DNA of 33,870 nucleotides from Rhodocyclaceae bacterium (GCA_020445665.1 JAGRGD010000032.1:1-33870); one strand, 5' to 3'. Positions 1-8,036 are shown, counted from the stretch's first letter. Notes: generated by a model from the letters alone, not told the origin. Numbers and translations are program-made.

Positions 1-210
1 CTCTTCCGCCCTACGGGGGCCGATGCGTTGGATGGCGGATGACGCTTCGCTCTTCCGCCCTACGGGGGCCGATGCGTTGGATGGCGGATGACGCTTCGCT
101 CTTCCGCCCTGCGGGGGCTGATGCGTTGAATGGCGGATGGCGCTTCGCTCTTCCGCCCTACGGGGGCTGATGCGTTGGATGGCGGATGACGCTTCGCTCT
201 TCCGCCCTAC
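1..210. repeat. 49-bp tandem REP array
   Basis: Four head-to-tail copies of a 49-bp unit lie at 1-49, 50-98, 99-147 and 148-196, followed by a partial fifth at 197-210. Units 1 and 2 are identical, unit 4 differs at one position and unit 3 at four. Each unit carries an imperfect palindrome (GGCGGA ... TCCGCC arms around a short GC-TTC-GC hairpin) plus a linker of about 20 bp. The array reaches the left edge, so its true length is unknown. The palindrome is the same as the REP copies beside the transposase gene at 292-828. Confidence 0.9.
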
Positions 211-255
211 ACGACGACCACCCGTAGGGCGGAAGAGCCGAAGGCGTCATCCGCC
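181..255. repeat. Head-to-head REP doublet downstream of the RAYT gene
   Basis: A forward REP (181-210, ending CTAC) faces an inverted REP (224-255, starting GTAG) across a 13-bp spacer. The inverted copy has a perfect inner GCC-TTC-GGC hairpin inside GGCGGA/TCCGCC arms. A GTAG tetranucleotide at the head of an imperfect palindrome is the known signature of REPs recognised by RAYT transposases. The doublet could fold into a long hairpin and may also end transcription of the transposase gene. Confidence 0.85.
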
Positions 256-291
256 GATTGTCGTTTCATCCGCCGGTTGTCATTGCCACGA

Positions 292-828
292 TCATTCATC
301 GCGCTCTCCTGTTGGCGAATCCATGTCCGGATTGCCGGCCCAATCAATCGGATATATCCCGCTGGCTACATCGCGGTGAAATGTCGAATACGGCCAATCC
401 GCGACAGACATTGCGTGACCATGCTTGACCGGATTGAAGTGCACGTAATCGACGTGGCGCGCGAAATCAATGTCGTCACGGATCGTGTGCTCCCAGAATC
501 GCCGTTGCCAGATGCCTCGCTCGCCCGACCTCAATGGCCGCGCGGGCAATGCCTCGGATTGCGCAAGCCCTTTCGAAAACAGCGTTTTGATGGCGCGCCA
601 GCGGCCGGAATAATCGGCATCTTCCGGCGGCAGGGTCCATATCGCGTGCATGTGATCCGGCAAAATGACCCAGGCGTCGATGTGAAATGGGCGGTTCGTT
701 TTCACCTTGCGGACGGCGTCGCGGAGCAGGTCGATGTTCTGAACGAGGGTCTTATCGCGGCGGTTGAGGAGGGTCACGGTGAAGAAGTACGTGGCGCCGG
801 GGATGCGGTTGCGGCGGTAGTTTGGCAT
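292..828 (-). CDS. REP-associated tyrosine transposase (RAYT, Y1/HUH family)
   Basis: This 178-residue protein has the Y1 transposase fold of IS200-like enzymes: the HxH metal site is His59-Met-His61 (LPDHMH) and the catalytic tyrosine is Tyr128 in DYVHFNPVKHG. The YxHxNPVKHG form and the C-terminal ADWPYSTF stretch are typical of RAYTs rather than mobile IS200 elements. Family knowledge says RAYTs nick and join single-stranded REP DNA and are usually single-copy, domesticated genes. The frame is intact, begins at ATG and is of normal length, so the protein is probably functional. REP doublets of matching sequence sit on both sides, as expected for a RAYT and its cognate repeats. It is transcribed in the same direction as pyc but separated from it by the right-hand REP doublet. 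Confidence 0.92.
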   Translation of the reverse strand: MPNYRRNRIPGATYFFTVTLLNRRDKTLVQNIDLLRDAVRKVKTNRPFHIDAWVILPDHMHAIWTLPPEDADYSGRWRAIKTLFSKGLAQSEALPARPLRSGERGIWQRRFWEHTIRDDIDFARHVDYVHFNPVKHGHAMSVADWPYSTFHRDVASGIYPIDWAGNPDMDSPTGERDE

Positions 829-870
829 GCGGCGAGTATGCCATTGGCGTTTTCTGCTCGCGACGGGGAT

Positions 871-942
871 GGCGGATGACGCTTCGCTCTTCCGCCCTAC
901 TCAAATCCCCGTAGGGCGGAAGAGCCGAAGGCGTCATCCGCC
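871..942. repeat. Head-to-head REP doublet upstream of the RAYT gene
   Basis: A forward REP (871-900) ends CTAC and an inverted REP (911-942) starts GTAG, with a 10-bp spacer. Both copies match those of the left doublet base for base, apart from the spacer. The doublet lies between the pyc stop and the RAYT start, so it could form a strong hairpin in either transcript. Confidence 0.88.
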
Positions 943-972
943 GCTTTGTACGTACACCGCTGCGCCCCTCTC

Positions 973-997
973 GCGGAGCGTGCGATGCTGGCTCCGC
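973..997 (-). terminator. Hairpin at the end of pyc (weak terminator candidate)
   Basis: Perfect 7-bp arms GCGGAGC (973-979) and GCTCCGC (991-997) flank an 11-nt loop immediately after the pyc stop codon. No T-tract follows, so intrinsic termination is uncertain. The REP doublet just beyond may serve instead. Confidence 0.35.
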
Positions 998-3900
998 TCA
1001 GCTCAGTTCAACGAGCAACTCCTTGGCCTGCACGGTCTCGCCCGGTTTCACGTGGATGGCGGCGATGGTGCCGTCCTCCGGGGCGGTGAGCAGGGTTTCC
1101 ATCTTCATGGCTTCGAGCGAGAGCAGGGGGTCGCCCTTCTTCACCTTCTGGCCCGGCTTGACCGACACCGTGGCGATCATGCCCGGCATGGGGGCGCCGA
1201 CCTGTTTCGGGTCGCCGTCCTTCGCCAGCGGCCGGGCGGCGCCGGTGCCCTGGATGCCGGCCTTGGCGACACGCACGGTGCGGGGCTGGCCGTTGAGCTC
1301 GAAAAACACCTTGATCTTGCCCTCTTCATCCACGGTGTCGGAGCGGCCGGTCTGGCGGATCACCAGGGTCTTGCCCTTGTCGATGTCCACCGAGATCTCG
1401 TCCAGATCCTGCAGGCCGTAGAAGAAGGCCGGGGTAGGGATCTGGCCCACGTCACCGTACTGCTTGCGATGGGCGGCGAAGTCGCGAAACACCTTGGGGT
1501 ACATCAGGTGGGAGGCCAGATCGGTGTCGCTCACCTGGCGGCCAATCGCTGACTCGGCCTCGCTGCGCGCGGCATCGAGATCCACCGCGGCGAGGGTGGC
1601 GCCCACGCGTCCCTCGATGGGCCGGGCGCCGCGCAGGATCCTGGCTGCCAGGTCCTTCGGGAAACCGTCGGCCGGGTAGCCCAGTTCTCCACGGAAGAGC
1701 TGCACCACCGACTCGGGGAAGTCGATTTCCCGGTTGGGGTTCTGCACCTCGGCCGGGGTGAGGTCGTTGGCCACCATGAACAGCGCCATGTCGCCCACCA
1801 CCTTGGAGGTAGGGGTGACCTTCACGATGTCACCAAAGAGCTGGTTCACATCCGCATAGGCGCGGGAGACCTCCGGCCAGCGATGCTCGAGCCCGATGGC
1901 GCGGGCCTGCTCGCGCAGGTTGGTGTACTGCCCGCCGGGCATCTCGTGGTTGTAGACGTCCGAGGTGCCGGCGCGCATGTCCGCCTCGAAGGGGCTGTAC
2001 TGGCGGCGCACGCCCTCCCAGTAGTGGGAGAGGCTCTGCATGGCGGCCAGGTCGAGCCCCGGATCGCGCTTGGAGCCGGCCAGGGCGGCGGCGATGGCGC
2101 CGAGGTTGGGCTGGGAGGTCATGCCGCTCATGGCATCAAGTGCGCCATCGACCGCATCGCAGCCGGCCTCGATGGCCGCCAGCACCGAGGCGGCGGAGAT
2201 GCCGCTGGTGTCATGGGTGTGGAAGTGGATGGGCAAGCCCACCTCCTGCTTGAGCGCCGTGACCAGCTCGCGCGCGGCGCGCGGCTTGCATACCCCCGCC
2301 ATGTCCTTGATGCCCAGCACATGGGCGCCGGCCTTCTCGAGCTGCCTGGCCATGTCCACGTAGTACTTGAGGTCGTACTTGCTGCGCGTGGGGTCGTGCA
2401 GGTCGCCGGTGTAGCAGATGGCCGCCTCGCACAGGCCACCGGACTCGATCACCGCGTCCATCGCCACACGCATGTTCTCGACCCAGTTGAGGGAGTCGAA
2501 GACGCGGAAGATGTCGATGCCGTTGTCCGCCGCCTGCTGCACGAAGTAGCGCACCACGTTGTCCGGGTAGTTGGTGTAGCCGACCGCGTTGGAGGCGCGC
2601 AGCAGCATCTGGAACGGGATGTTGGGCACCGCTTCGCGCAGGCGGCCGAGGCGGTCCCACGGGTCTTCCTTGAGGAAGCGCATGGCCACGTCGAAGGTGG
2701 CGCCACCCCAGCATTCCATCGAGAACAGGCCCGGCAGCATGCGTGCATAGTGCGGCGCGATGGCCAGCATGTCGTGGCTGCGCATGCGCGTGGCGAAGAG
2801 CGACTGGTGCGCGTCGCGCATCGTGGTGTCGGTGAGCAGCACCTGCTTGCAGTCGCGCATCCACTGGGCGAAGCGGGTCGGGCCCATTTCCTTCAGGTAG
2901 TCGCGGGTGCCCTTCGGAATCTGCGTGCGCAGGTTCAACTTCGGTTTGATGGGCCTGGCGAGCGGCAGCGCCGGGGCCACGCGGCCCTTCATCTCGGGGT
3001 TGCCGTTGACCGCCACATTGCCCAGGAAGCGCAGCAGGCGGGTGGCCCGATCGCGTCGCTTCTGGAAGTTGAACAGCTCCGGCGTGGTGTCGATGAAGCG
3101 GGTGGTGCACTCGCCCGATCGGAACAGCGGGTGGTCGATGACGTTTTCGAGGAACTGCAGGTTGGTGGACAGCCCCCGCACGCGGAATTCGCGCAGCGCC
3201 CGGTCCATGCGCGAGGCGGCTTCGTCCGGGCTGTGCCCCCAGGCGGTCACCTTCACCAGCAGCGAATCGTAGTAGGGCGTGATCACCGCGCCCGAATAGG
3301 CCGTGCCGGCATCCAGGCGGATACCGCCACCGGCCGCGGAGCGATAGACCGCGATCTTGCCGTAGTCGGGGGTGAAGTTGTTCTCCGGGTCTTCGGTAGT
3401 GACGCGGCACTGCAGGGCGTGGCCGTTGAGGCGGATGTCGGCCTGGGCCGGCAGCAGGTCGTCGGCGCCGATGCGCTTGCCCTCGGTGACGCGGATCTGC
3501 GCCTTGACGATATCGACGCCGGTCACTTCCTCGGTGACGGTGTGCTCCACCTGGATGCGCGGGTTCACCTCGATGAAGTAGAACTGGTCGGTATCCGCGT
3601 CGAAGAGGTACTCGACGGTGCCGGCGTGGGTGTAGTCGGCCTGGCGGGCCAGGCGCAGGGCCGACTCGCACAGTTCGGCCCGCAGGTCGTCGCGCATGTA
3701 CGGGGCCGGTGCACGCTCGACTACCTTCTGGTTGCGGCGCTGCACCGAGCAGTCGCGCTCGAACAGGTGCACCAGGTTGCCGTGGCGGTCGCCCAGCACC
3801 TGCACTTCCACGTGGCGGGCGCGGCGGATGAGCTTCTCGAGGTAGACCTCGTCATTGCCGAAGGCGGCCGCGGCTTCGCGGCGGGCCACCTCGATCATCG

Positions 3901-4444
3901 GCGCCAGGTCGGCCTCGGACTCGATCGCCCGCATGCCGCGGCCGCCGCCGCCCCAGCTGGCCTTGAGCATCAGCGGGTAGCCGATCTCGGCGGCCATGCG
4001 CTTCACCTGCTCAAGGTCTTCCGGCAGCGCGCCGGTGGCGGGCACCACCGGCACGCCGGCCTGGATCGCCACCTGGCGGGCGGCCACCTTGTTGCCGAGG
4101 GTGCGCATCACGTCGCCCTTCGGGCCGATGAAGGCGATCCCGGCGCGAGCGCAGGCGTCGGCGAATTCCGGGTTCTCGGAGAGGAAGCCGTAGCCCGGGT
4201 GAATGGCATCCACGTGGTTGTCGACGGCGATGCGGATGATGTCGTCGATGTCCAGGTAGGCCTGCAGCGGCTTCTTGCCGGCGCCGACGAGATAGGACTC
4301 GTCGGCCTTGAAGCGGTGCAGGGCGAAGCGGTCCTCGTTGGAGAAGATGGCAACGGTGCGCAGACCGAGTTCGGAAGCACCGCGCAGGACGCGGATGGCG
4401 ATCTCGCTGCGGTTGGCAACGAGCAGGCTCTTGATCTGTTTCAT
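998..4444 (-). CDS. pyc: Pyruvate carboxylase (single-chain)
   Basis: This 1148-residue biotin enzyme would convert pyruvate, bicarbonate and ATP to oxaloacetate, the anaplerotic entry to the TCA cycle and gluconeogenesis in the cytoplasm. The order is biotin carboxylase with the ATP-grasp glycine loop (GGGGRG, about residues 165-170), carboxyltransferase starting near residue 540 (LLTDTTMRDAHQS), the PYC linker/allosteric region, and a C-terminal biotinyl domain. In the last of these, Lys1114 in EAMKMET is the biotinylated lysine. Length and domain order match the one-chain alpha4 type, not the two-subunit type. The start is an ATG with only a weak purine stretch before it. A 425-bp gap to the divergent aldolase gene leaves room for promoters on both strands. 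Long open frames antisense to this gene are composition shadows. Confidence 0.97.
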   Translation of the reverse strand: MKQIKSLLVANRSEIAIRVLRGASELGLRTVAIFSNEDRFALHRFKADESYLVGAGKKPLQAYLDIDDIIRIAVDNHVDAIHPGYGFLSENPEFADACARAGIAFIGPKGDVMRTLGNKVAARQVAIQAGVPVVPATGALPEDLEQVKRMAAEIGYPLMLKASWGGGGRGMRAIESEADLAPMIEVARREAAAAFGNDEVYLEKLIRRARHVEVQVLGDRHGNLVHLFERDCSVQRRNQKVVERAPAPYMRDDLRAELCESALRLARQADYTHAGTVEYLFDADTDQFYFIEVNPRIQVEHTVTEEVTGVDIVKAQIRVTEGKRIGADDLLPAQADIRLNGHALQCRVTTEDPENNFTPDYGKIAVYRSAAGGGIRLDAGTAYSGAVITPYYDSLLVKVTAWGHSPDEAASRMDRALREFRVRGLSTNLQFLENVIDHPLFRSGECTTRFIDTTPELFNFQKRRDRATRLLRFLGNVAVNGNPEMKGRVAPALPLARPIKPKLNLRTQIPKGTRDYLKEMGPTRFAQWMRDCKQVLLTDTTMRDAHQSLFATRMRSHDMLAIAPHYARMLPGLFSMECWGGATFDVAMRFLKEDPWDRLGRLREAVPNIPFQMLLRASNAVGYTNYPDNVVRYFVQQAADNGIDIFRVFDSLNWVENMRVAMDAVIESGGLCEAAICYTGDLHDPTRSKYDLKYYVDMARQLEKAGAHVLGIKDMAGVCKPRAARELVTALKQEVGLPIHFHTHDTSGISAASVLAAIEAGCDAVDGALDAMSGMTSQPNLGAIAAALAGSKRDPGLDLAAMQSLSHYWEGVRRQYSPFEADMRAGTSDVYNHEMPGGQYTNLREQARAIGLEHRWPEVSRAYADVNQLFGDIVKVTPTSKVVGDMALFMVANDLTPAEVQNPNREIDFPESVVQLFRGELGYPADGFPKDLAARILRGARPIEGRVGATLAAVDLDAARSEAESAIGRQVSDTDLASHLMYPKVFRDFAAHRKQYGDVGQIPTPAFFYGLQDLDEISVDIDKGKTLVIRQTGRSDTVDEEGKIKVFFELNGQPRTVRVAKAGIQGTGAARPLAKDGDPKQVGAPMPGMIATVSVKPGQKVKKGDPLLSLEAMKMETLLTAPEDGTIAAIHVKPGETVQAKELLVELS

Positions 4445-4869
4445 GGGGGTTCCGTGTCCGCCCGACGCCTCACCGGGGTGAGGGCGCTGGCGGGAGAGGC
4501 TGAGGTCATCACAAGCGACGCCATCCCCCGGACGGGGCGTATTCGGCCCGGTCCGGTGGCGCGGTCGCCACGCAATCTTGTTATGGGTGAGTCACGTGAT
4601 CCGAATCCCTCGGGCCTCAGGGCCGGTTCGACGTCGAGCGATCGACCGGCTCCGGTGCCCCCCACTCCGGAACGTTGTGCGGTGCATTAAAACGCGGGCC
4701 GGGGCATTCGTTGAATTAGGGAATACCCGGAAACGCCGAGATAATGATAAAATCTCGAGATTATATCGTCAAGGCGCGTGCGCTGGGCACACCGAAGGTG
4801 CTGCCAGCGCATCGCACCGCGCGCCGCCATCCGCATCGACATCGACTGCCGCAGAGAGGAAATCCCCCG
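4445..4869. promoter_or_regulatory. Divergent intergenic region between pyc and the aldolase gene
   Basis: These 425 bp hold no convincing gene; an in-frame extension of the aldolase from 4744 lacks a ribosome site and family-like sequence. The GC-rich left part includes the 8-bp palindrome TCACGTGA near 4592. The right part turns sharply AT-rich at 4740-4770 and contains the palindrome listed separately. Promoters for both genes are expected here, but I could not fix -35/-10 pairs. Confidence 0.5.
4746..4767. promoter_or_regulatory. AT-rich palindromic operator candidate
   Basis: A 22-bp palindrome, centred on the perfect 12-mer AATCTCGAGATT (4751-4762) with flanks GATAA and ATATC, has only one mismatched pair. 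It lies about 100 bp before the aldolase start in a short AT-rich patch of otherwise GC-rich DNA. The size and symmetry suit a dimeric repressor or activator, for example of the GntR, TetR or MarR type. No regulator gene is adjacent, so its owner is unknown. Confidence 0.5.
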
Positions 4870-5670
4870 ATGAGCATCCCGCACAACGCCTTCAAGCGCC
4901 GCCTGCTGGCCGGCGACAAGCAATACGGCCTGTGGCTCGGACTGGCGCAGACAATCAGTACCGAGATCTGCGCCGGCGCCGGCTTCGACTGGCTGCTGGT
5001 GGACGCCGAGCATGGCCCGAACGACTTGCGCTCGATCCTCGCCCAGTTGCAGGTGATCGCAGCCTATCCGTCCCACCCGGTGGTGCGCCCGCCCCACGGC
5101 GACCACGTACTGATCAAGCAATTGCTCGAGACCGGCGTGCAGACCCTGATGATCCCGATGGTCGAGTCGGCGGAGCAGGCCGAACAGCTGGTGCGCGCCA
5201 TGCGCTACCCGCCCCATGGTATTCGCGGTGTCGGCAGCGCCCTGGCGCGGGCCTCGCGCTGGGGCCGCATCGGCGACTACATGCACACCGCCAACGACGA
5301 GATGTGCCTCATCGTGCAGGTGGAGACCCGCGCCGGCCTCGACAACCTCGCCGCCATTCAGGCGGTGGAGGGCGTCGACGGCGTGTTCTTCGGCGCTGCC
5401 GACCTGGCCGCGTCGGTGGGCTTCCTGGGCGAGGCCGACCACCCGGACGTGGTGCGCCTGATCGAGGACGGCCTGCGCCAGGTGAGCGCGAGTGGCAAGT
5501 GGGGCGGCGTGCTGTGCGGCGACAAGGCCCTGATCCGCCGCTACGAAGACGCTGGTGCCCGCTTCGTGGCCGTGGGGGTCGATTCGATGATCCTGTCCGG
5601 TGCCACCTCGGCGCTGTGCGACGCATTCATTCCGCGCGACCGTGGCGAGGGCGTCGCGGGAAGTTACTGA
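4870..5670 (+). CDS. HpcH/HpaI family class II aldolase
   Basis: This 266-residue protein belongs to the metal-dependent pyruvate aldolases typified by 4-hydroxy-2-oxoheptanedioate aldolase (HpaI), which cleave 4-hydroxy-2-oxoacids to pyruvate and an aldehyde. The catalytic pattern is present: His48 in VDAEHGP, Arg73, Gln150 and Glu152 in QVET, and Asp178 in GAADLA. The ATG at 4870 is chosen because AGAGGA lies 9 bp before it; the frame is open back to 4744 but without support. No other hydroxyphenylacetate-pathway gene is nearby, so the true substrate cannot be told; related enzymes act on sugar-derived 2-keto-3-deoxy acids. An alpha/beta hydrolase follows after 100 bp on the same strand and may be co-transcribed. 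Confidence 0.9.
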   Translation: MSIPHNAFKRRLLAGDKQYGLWLGLAQTISTEICAGAGFDWLLVDAEHGPNDLRSILAQLQVIAAYPSHPVVRPPHGDHVLIKQLLETGVQTLMIPMVESAEQAEQLVRAMRYPPHGIRGVGSALARASRWGRIGDYMHTANDEMCLIVQVETRAGLDNLAAIQAVEGVDGVFFGAADLAASVGFLGEADHPDVVRLIEDGLRQVSASGKWGGVLCGDKALIRRYEDAGARFVAVGVDSMILSGATSALCDAFIPRDRGEGVAGSY

Positions 5671-5770
5671 CTGGTAACGTGCCGTTCCCGCGCCGGCGTT
5701 GCGCCCCCTTTGATGAACCCGGGGCACTGAGACCCGAACATGACGCCCGCTGTCGCGGAAAGGAGACCCG

Positions 5771-6475
5771 ATGACCGCTACGCCCGCCAATGTTCGTCCG
5801 CCCGTCCTGCTCCTGCACGGCTGGGGAGGCTCTTTCCGCCACACCTGGCAGCGGCTGGGCTGGGTCGACTGTCTCACCCACGCGGGCTATCCCGTCATCG
5901 GGCCGGACCTGCCCGGCCATGGCGTCCCCCAGGCCGCCCACGACCCGCTCGCCTATGCGGAGATCGCCGACGACGTGGACCGCCTCATCGGCCACCACCA
6001 GGACGTCATCGGCATCGGCTATTCGCTGGGTGCCAAGCTCCTGCTGACCCTCGCCACGCGCCACCCGCGGCTGTTCCGCCAACTGGTGTTGATCGGCATT
6101 GGCGACAACGCCTTCAAGCCCCTCGGCGCCAGCGAGGCCCTGGCCAGGGCGTTGCGCGAGGGCCTGCCACCGGATGCGCCGAAAACACTCGCGCGGCTGA
6201 TCGACGACGTCAGGGCCTCGGGCAACGACCCGGAGGCGATGGCCGCCTGCATTACGCGCCCCCAGGAGTCTCCGCTCTCCGATGCCCAGTTGGCCCCGCT
6301 CAGCGTGCCGATCCTGATCGTGAACGGCACCGCAGACCACTTCGTCCTGCCGCAGGACCGTCTGCTGGCGGCGTTGCCATGCGCCGAGACGGTGATATTC
6401 GACGGCTTCGACCACATGGATGTCATCGCGCGGTCGGAGCTGATGGATGCGGTCTTGGCGCGCCTGCAAGGATAG
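5771..6475 (+). CDS. Alpha/beta hydrolase
   Basis: This 234-residue cytoplasmic protein has the alpha/beta hydrolase layout: HGWGG (residues 16-20) for the oxyanion hole, nucleophile Ser85 in GYSLGA, acid Asp189 in NGTADHF and His215 in GFDHMD. No signal peptide is seen. The start is well supported by AAAGGAGA about 6 bp before ATG. The small lid suggests an esterase or C-C hydrolase acting on a small ester or acyl substrate, but this fold is too broad to name a reaction. Its position behind the aldolase hints at a shared catabolic role, which is inference only. Confidence 0.88.
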   Translation: MTATPANVRPPVLLLHGWGGSFRHTWQRLGWVDCLTHAGYPVIGPDLPGHGVPQAAHDPLAYAEIADDVDRLIGHHQDVIGIGYSLGAKLLLTLATRHPRLFRQLVLIGIGDNAFKPLGASEALARALREGLPPDAPKTLARLIDDVRASGNDPEAMAACITRPQESPLSDAQLAPLSVPILIVNGTADHFVLPQDRLLAALPCAETVIFDGFDHMDVIARSELMDAVLARLQG

Positions 6476-6684
6476 ATTGCCCGGAGCCGACCAAGGCCGC
6501 AGGGGTGGTGGCAGCAGCAAGACGCCTGGCTGCGGGTAATTGGTGCGCAATTTGCAACCAGTGGAGAAACCGCATCCGAAGAGGCGTTATTTTGTCATGT
6601 TTGCGCCAATCCAGACCGCAGAAGTGATTCCCGGCCAACGAGTGGCCACTGTCCGAGAAGCTGCCGGGTTGCGAGCGTCCAGCC

Positions 6685-7224
6685 ATGGATGAGCGATTCG
6701 AGCCCACGGGCGACGAAGACTGGGTCATCTGGAACGGTGGCCTCGGGCTGGTGACGACCGCTGCCCTCGGTGACGTCGAGACCGCCCCGAATGGCCAGCG
6801 CATGGCCTGGCTGGACGAGCCCTTCGACATGGTCGGCCCCTTCGATCTGGACGAACTCGAGCGCTGCGGGCGCATCGCCTTCGCCGCCTGCATCGTCATG
6901 TCCCGCCAGCGCTGGCGGGCGGATCAGGCCGCCCTGCGGCGAGAATCCGTCCACCTCAAACGAGAAGCACAGCGGCGCATGGAAGACGCCTTTGCCCGTT
7001 TCTCCAGGCATCAGCACCGACAGGCGACCCCGTCGGCTACTGTCGATGAGCGGCCCCACCGTGAGGCATTGGCGCTACCCTTGTCCGGCGCCCTGGGGCG
7101 CAGCCAGATCAATGCCGCCTTCCGCCGCCTTGCCCAGCGGGCTCACCCGGATGCCGGGGGTGACCACGAACGGTTCGTCCGCCTGAGCAAGGCGCGCCAA
7201 GTGTTGCTGGCGGCCGCAGCGTGA
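6685..7224 (+). CDS. J-domain protein with C-terminal J domain
   Basis: This 179-residue protein ends in a compact J-like segment (about residues 138-178) with the His154-Pro-Asp motif and a helix II of the type INAAFRRLAQRAHPD. That should let it stimulate the ATPase of a DnaK-type chaperone. The N-terminal 110 residues are rich in Trp, Asp and Glu, then form a basic, charged helix (about 75-110); I recognise no family there. Canonical DnaJ has its J domain at the N-terminus and zinc and client domains behind it, so this is a specialised co-chaperone or adaptor. No strong ribosome site precedes the ATG. A 104-residue orphan follows after 44 bp and may be its partner. Confidence 0.78.
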   Translation: MDERFEPTGDEDWVIWNGGLGLVTTAALGDVETAPNGQRMAWLDEPFDMVGPFDLDELERCGRIAFAACIVMSRQRWRADQAALRRESVHLKREAQRRMEDAFARFSRHQHRQATPSATVDERPHREALALPLSGALGRSQINAAFRRLAQRAHPDAGGDHERFVRLSKARQVLLAAAA

Positions 7225-7268
7225 GATCCGCCGTGTGAGACGAACCAGACCTTCAGCCGAGCGCCGCC

Positions 7269-7583
7269 ATGTCCCAGATCATTCCGTTTCCCATTCCGGA
7301 CCACAGCGGTCATGACTACGATGGCGACGCGGACGCCATCCTCGCTGCCGTACCCCAAAAGGACCGTGAGAAGCTGCGCTTCGAGCTGATCAGGACCATC
7401 GATGGCTATGGGGCCCACTTCACCCAGTGGACGCTCGACTTTCCGCCGGATTGCGACGAAAGGCTCAGGAAGCAGATCTACGACATCGCGCACGAAGAGC
7501 ATCGGCGCAAGGTGCTCATGCTCAAGGACATCATGCTGCTGAAGGCACGGGTACTGGTGGCGGAGTATTTCGACCGGCGCTGA
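7269..7583 (+). CDS. Hypothetical protein, 104 residues
   Basis: No family was recognised. The protein is acidic at the N-terminus (DHSGHDYDGDAD) and then mostly helical and charged, with no signal peptide, membrane segment or cysteine pair. Codon use resembles the neighbouring genes, and the frame follows the J-domain gene closely on the same strand, so I take it as real. It could act with the J-domain protein. The GC-rich core genome ends here: the following DNA drops in GC and looks acquired. Confidence 0.6.
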   Translation: MSQIIPFPIPDHSGHDYDGDADAILAAVPQKDREKLRFELIRTIDGYGAHFTQWTLDFPPDCDERLRKQIYDIAHEEHRRKVLMLKDIMLLKARVLVAEYFDRR

Positions 7584-7600
7584 GCGGAGGGGGGGAATCG

Positions 7601-7668
7601 ACCCGGTGCGGACCGTCAGCCCCTTTTGGTAGCTGACGCTCGACGCCGGCTTCACCGCATTGTTGGAG
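7601..7668 (-). other. Degenerate attC-like end (doubtful)
   Basis: Read on the minus strand, CTCCAAC (7662-7668) resembles the R-double-prime core site and is followed by AATGCGGTGAAGCC, a start typical of attC sites. The interior contains a 7-bp hairpin (CGTCAGC/GCTGACG, 7614-7637). No proper GTTRRRY site is found at the other end, so this would be a truncated or decayed attC at the distal edge of the cassette island. Confidence 0.25.
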
Positions 7669-7955
7669 CGATCCTTCCAATGCGCATATCGTCCGGGCAG
7701 CCACATGCGGCTGAGTTGCGGGAGCTTCCGCGCGGAGAACTGCCGCAGAAACTCGGACTCACCAAACTTGCGTCTGTAGAGCGCTACCGCGGCCAAACGC
7801 GTGCTCCGATGCAACGACCTTGACGACATTGATTTGTTTCGCTCTCTCGCAGCGGCAGCACGAATAACTACACGCAACTCTTGCTCCGACAAATCGCCCC
7901 ACGCGCTGCGACGATGCTTCCATTCCCAGACTCTGTTGCCGAACCCTCTCACGTG

Positions 7956-8030
7956 CGCCAACGTAGTTCTCGCTGGCGCTGCGAGGCTCTATTGCGCAGC
8001 ATCCAGCGACCAAAGGGATCTAGGTTGAGA
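7956..8030 (-). other. Probable attC site downstream of the DUF805 cassette
   Basis: This 75-bp stretch starts 6 bp after the DUF805 stop codon. On the minus strand it opens with TCTCAAC (6 of 7 to RYYYAAC), has inverted arms TCGCTGG/CCAGCGA and CTGCG/CGCAG around a central loop, and ends with ACGTTGG, like the ACGTTAG end of the better site at 8430-8498. The core sites are imperfect and the arms asymmetric, so it is less certain than that one. Confidence 0.45.
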
Positions 8031-8036
8031 GCCATT

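Larger units (their letters stand above)
7584..8036. other. Gene-poor distal part of the cassette island
   Basis: About 450 bp of lower-GC DNA lie between the 104-residue gene and the DUF805 cassette. A minus-strand frame with a TTG start (7961) stays open for about 100 arginine-rich codons and on through the degenerate attC without a stop, so any cassette gene here is decayed or not real. The only supported elements are the attC-like sites at 7956-8030 and 7601-7668. Confidence 0.5.

Noticed and set aside
1-210. CRISPR array
   Set aside because: Units are fully repeated including the linker; there are no variable spacers and no cas genes.
1883-4690. A 935-codon plus-strand frame antisense to pyc
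   Set aside because: It is His/Gly/Ala/Val-rich, resembles no family and is the complement of a certain gene in high-GC DNA.
4740-4758. Fur box
   Set aside because: GATAATGATA matches the first half of a Fur box, but the second half does not match; the 22-bp palindrome describes the site better.
4744-4869. Extended N-terminus of the aldolase
   Set aside because: No ribosome site, the extension overlaps the palindrome and has no family-like sequence; the ATG at 4870 has a good ribosome site.
7143-7961. A 272-codon minus-strand gene
   Set aside because: Its distal part is antisense to the 104-residue gene, it starts with TTG inside the attC-like site and it runs through a second attC-like site without a stop.
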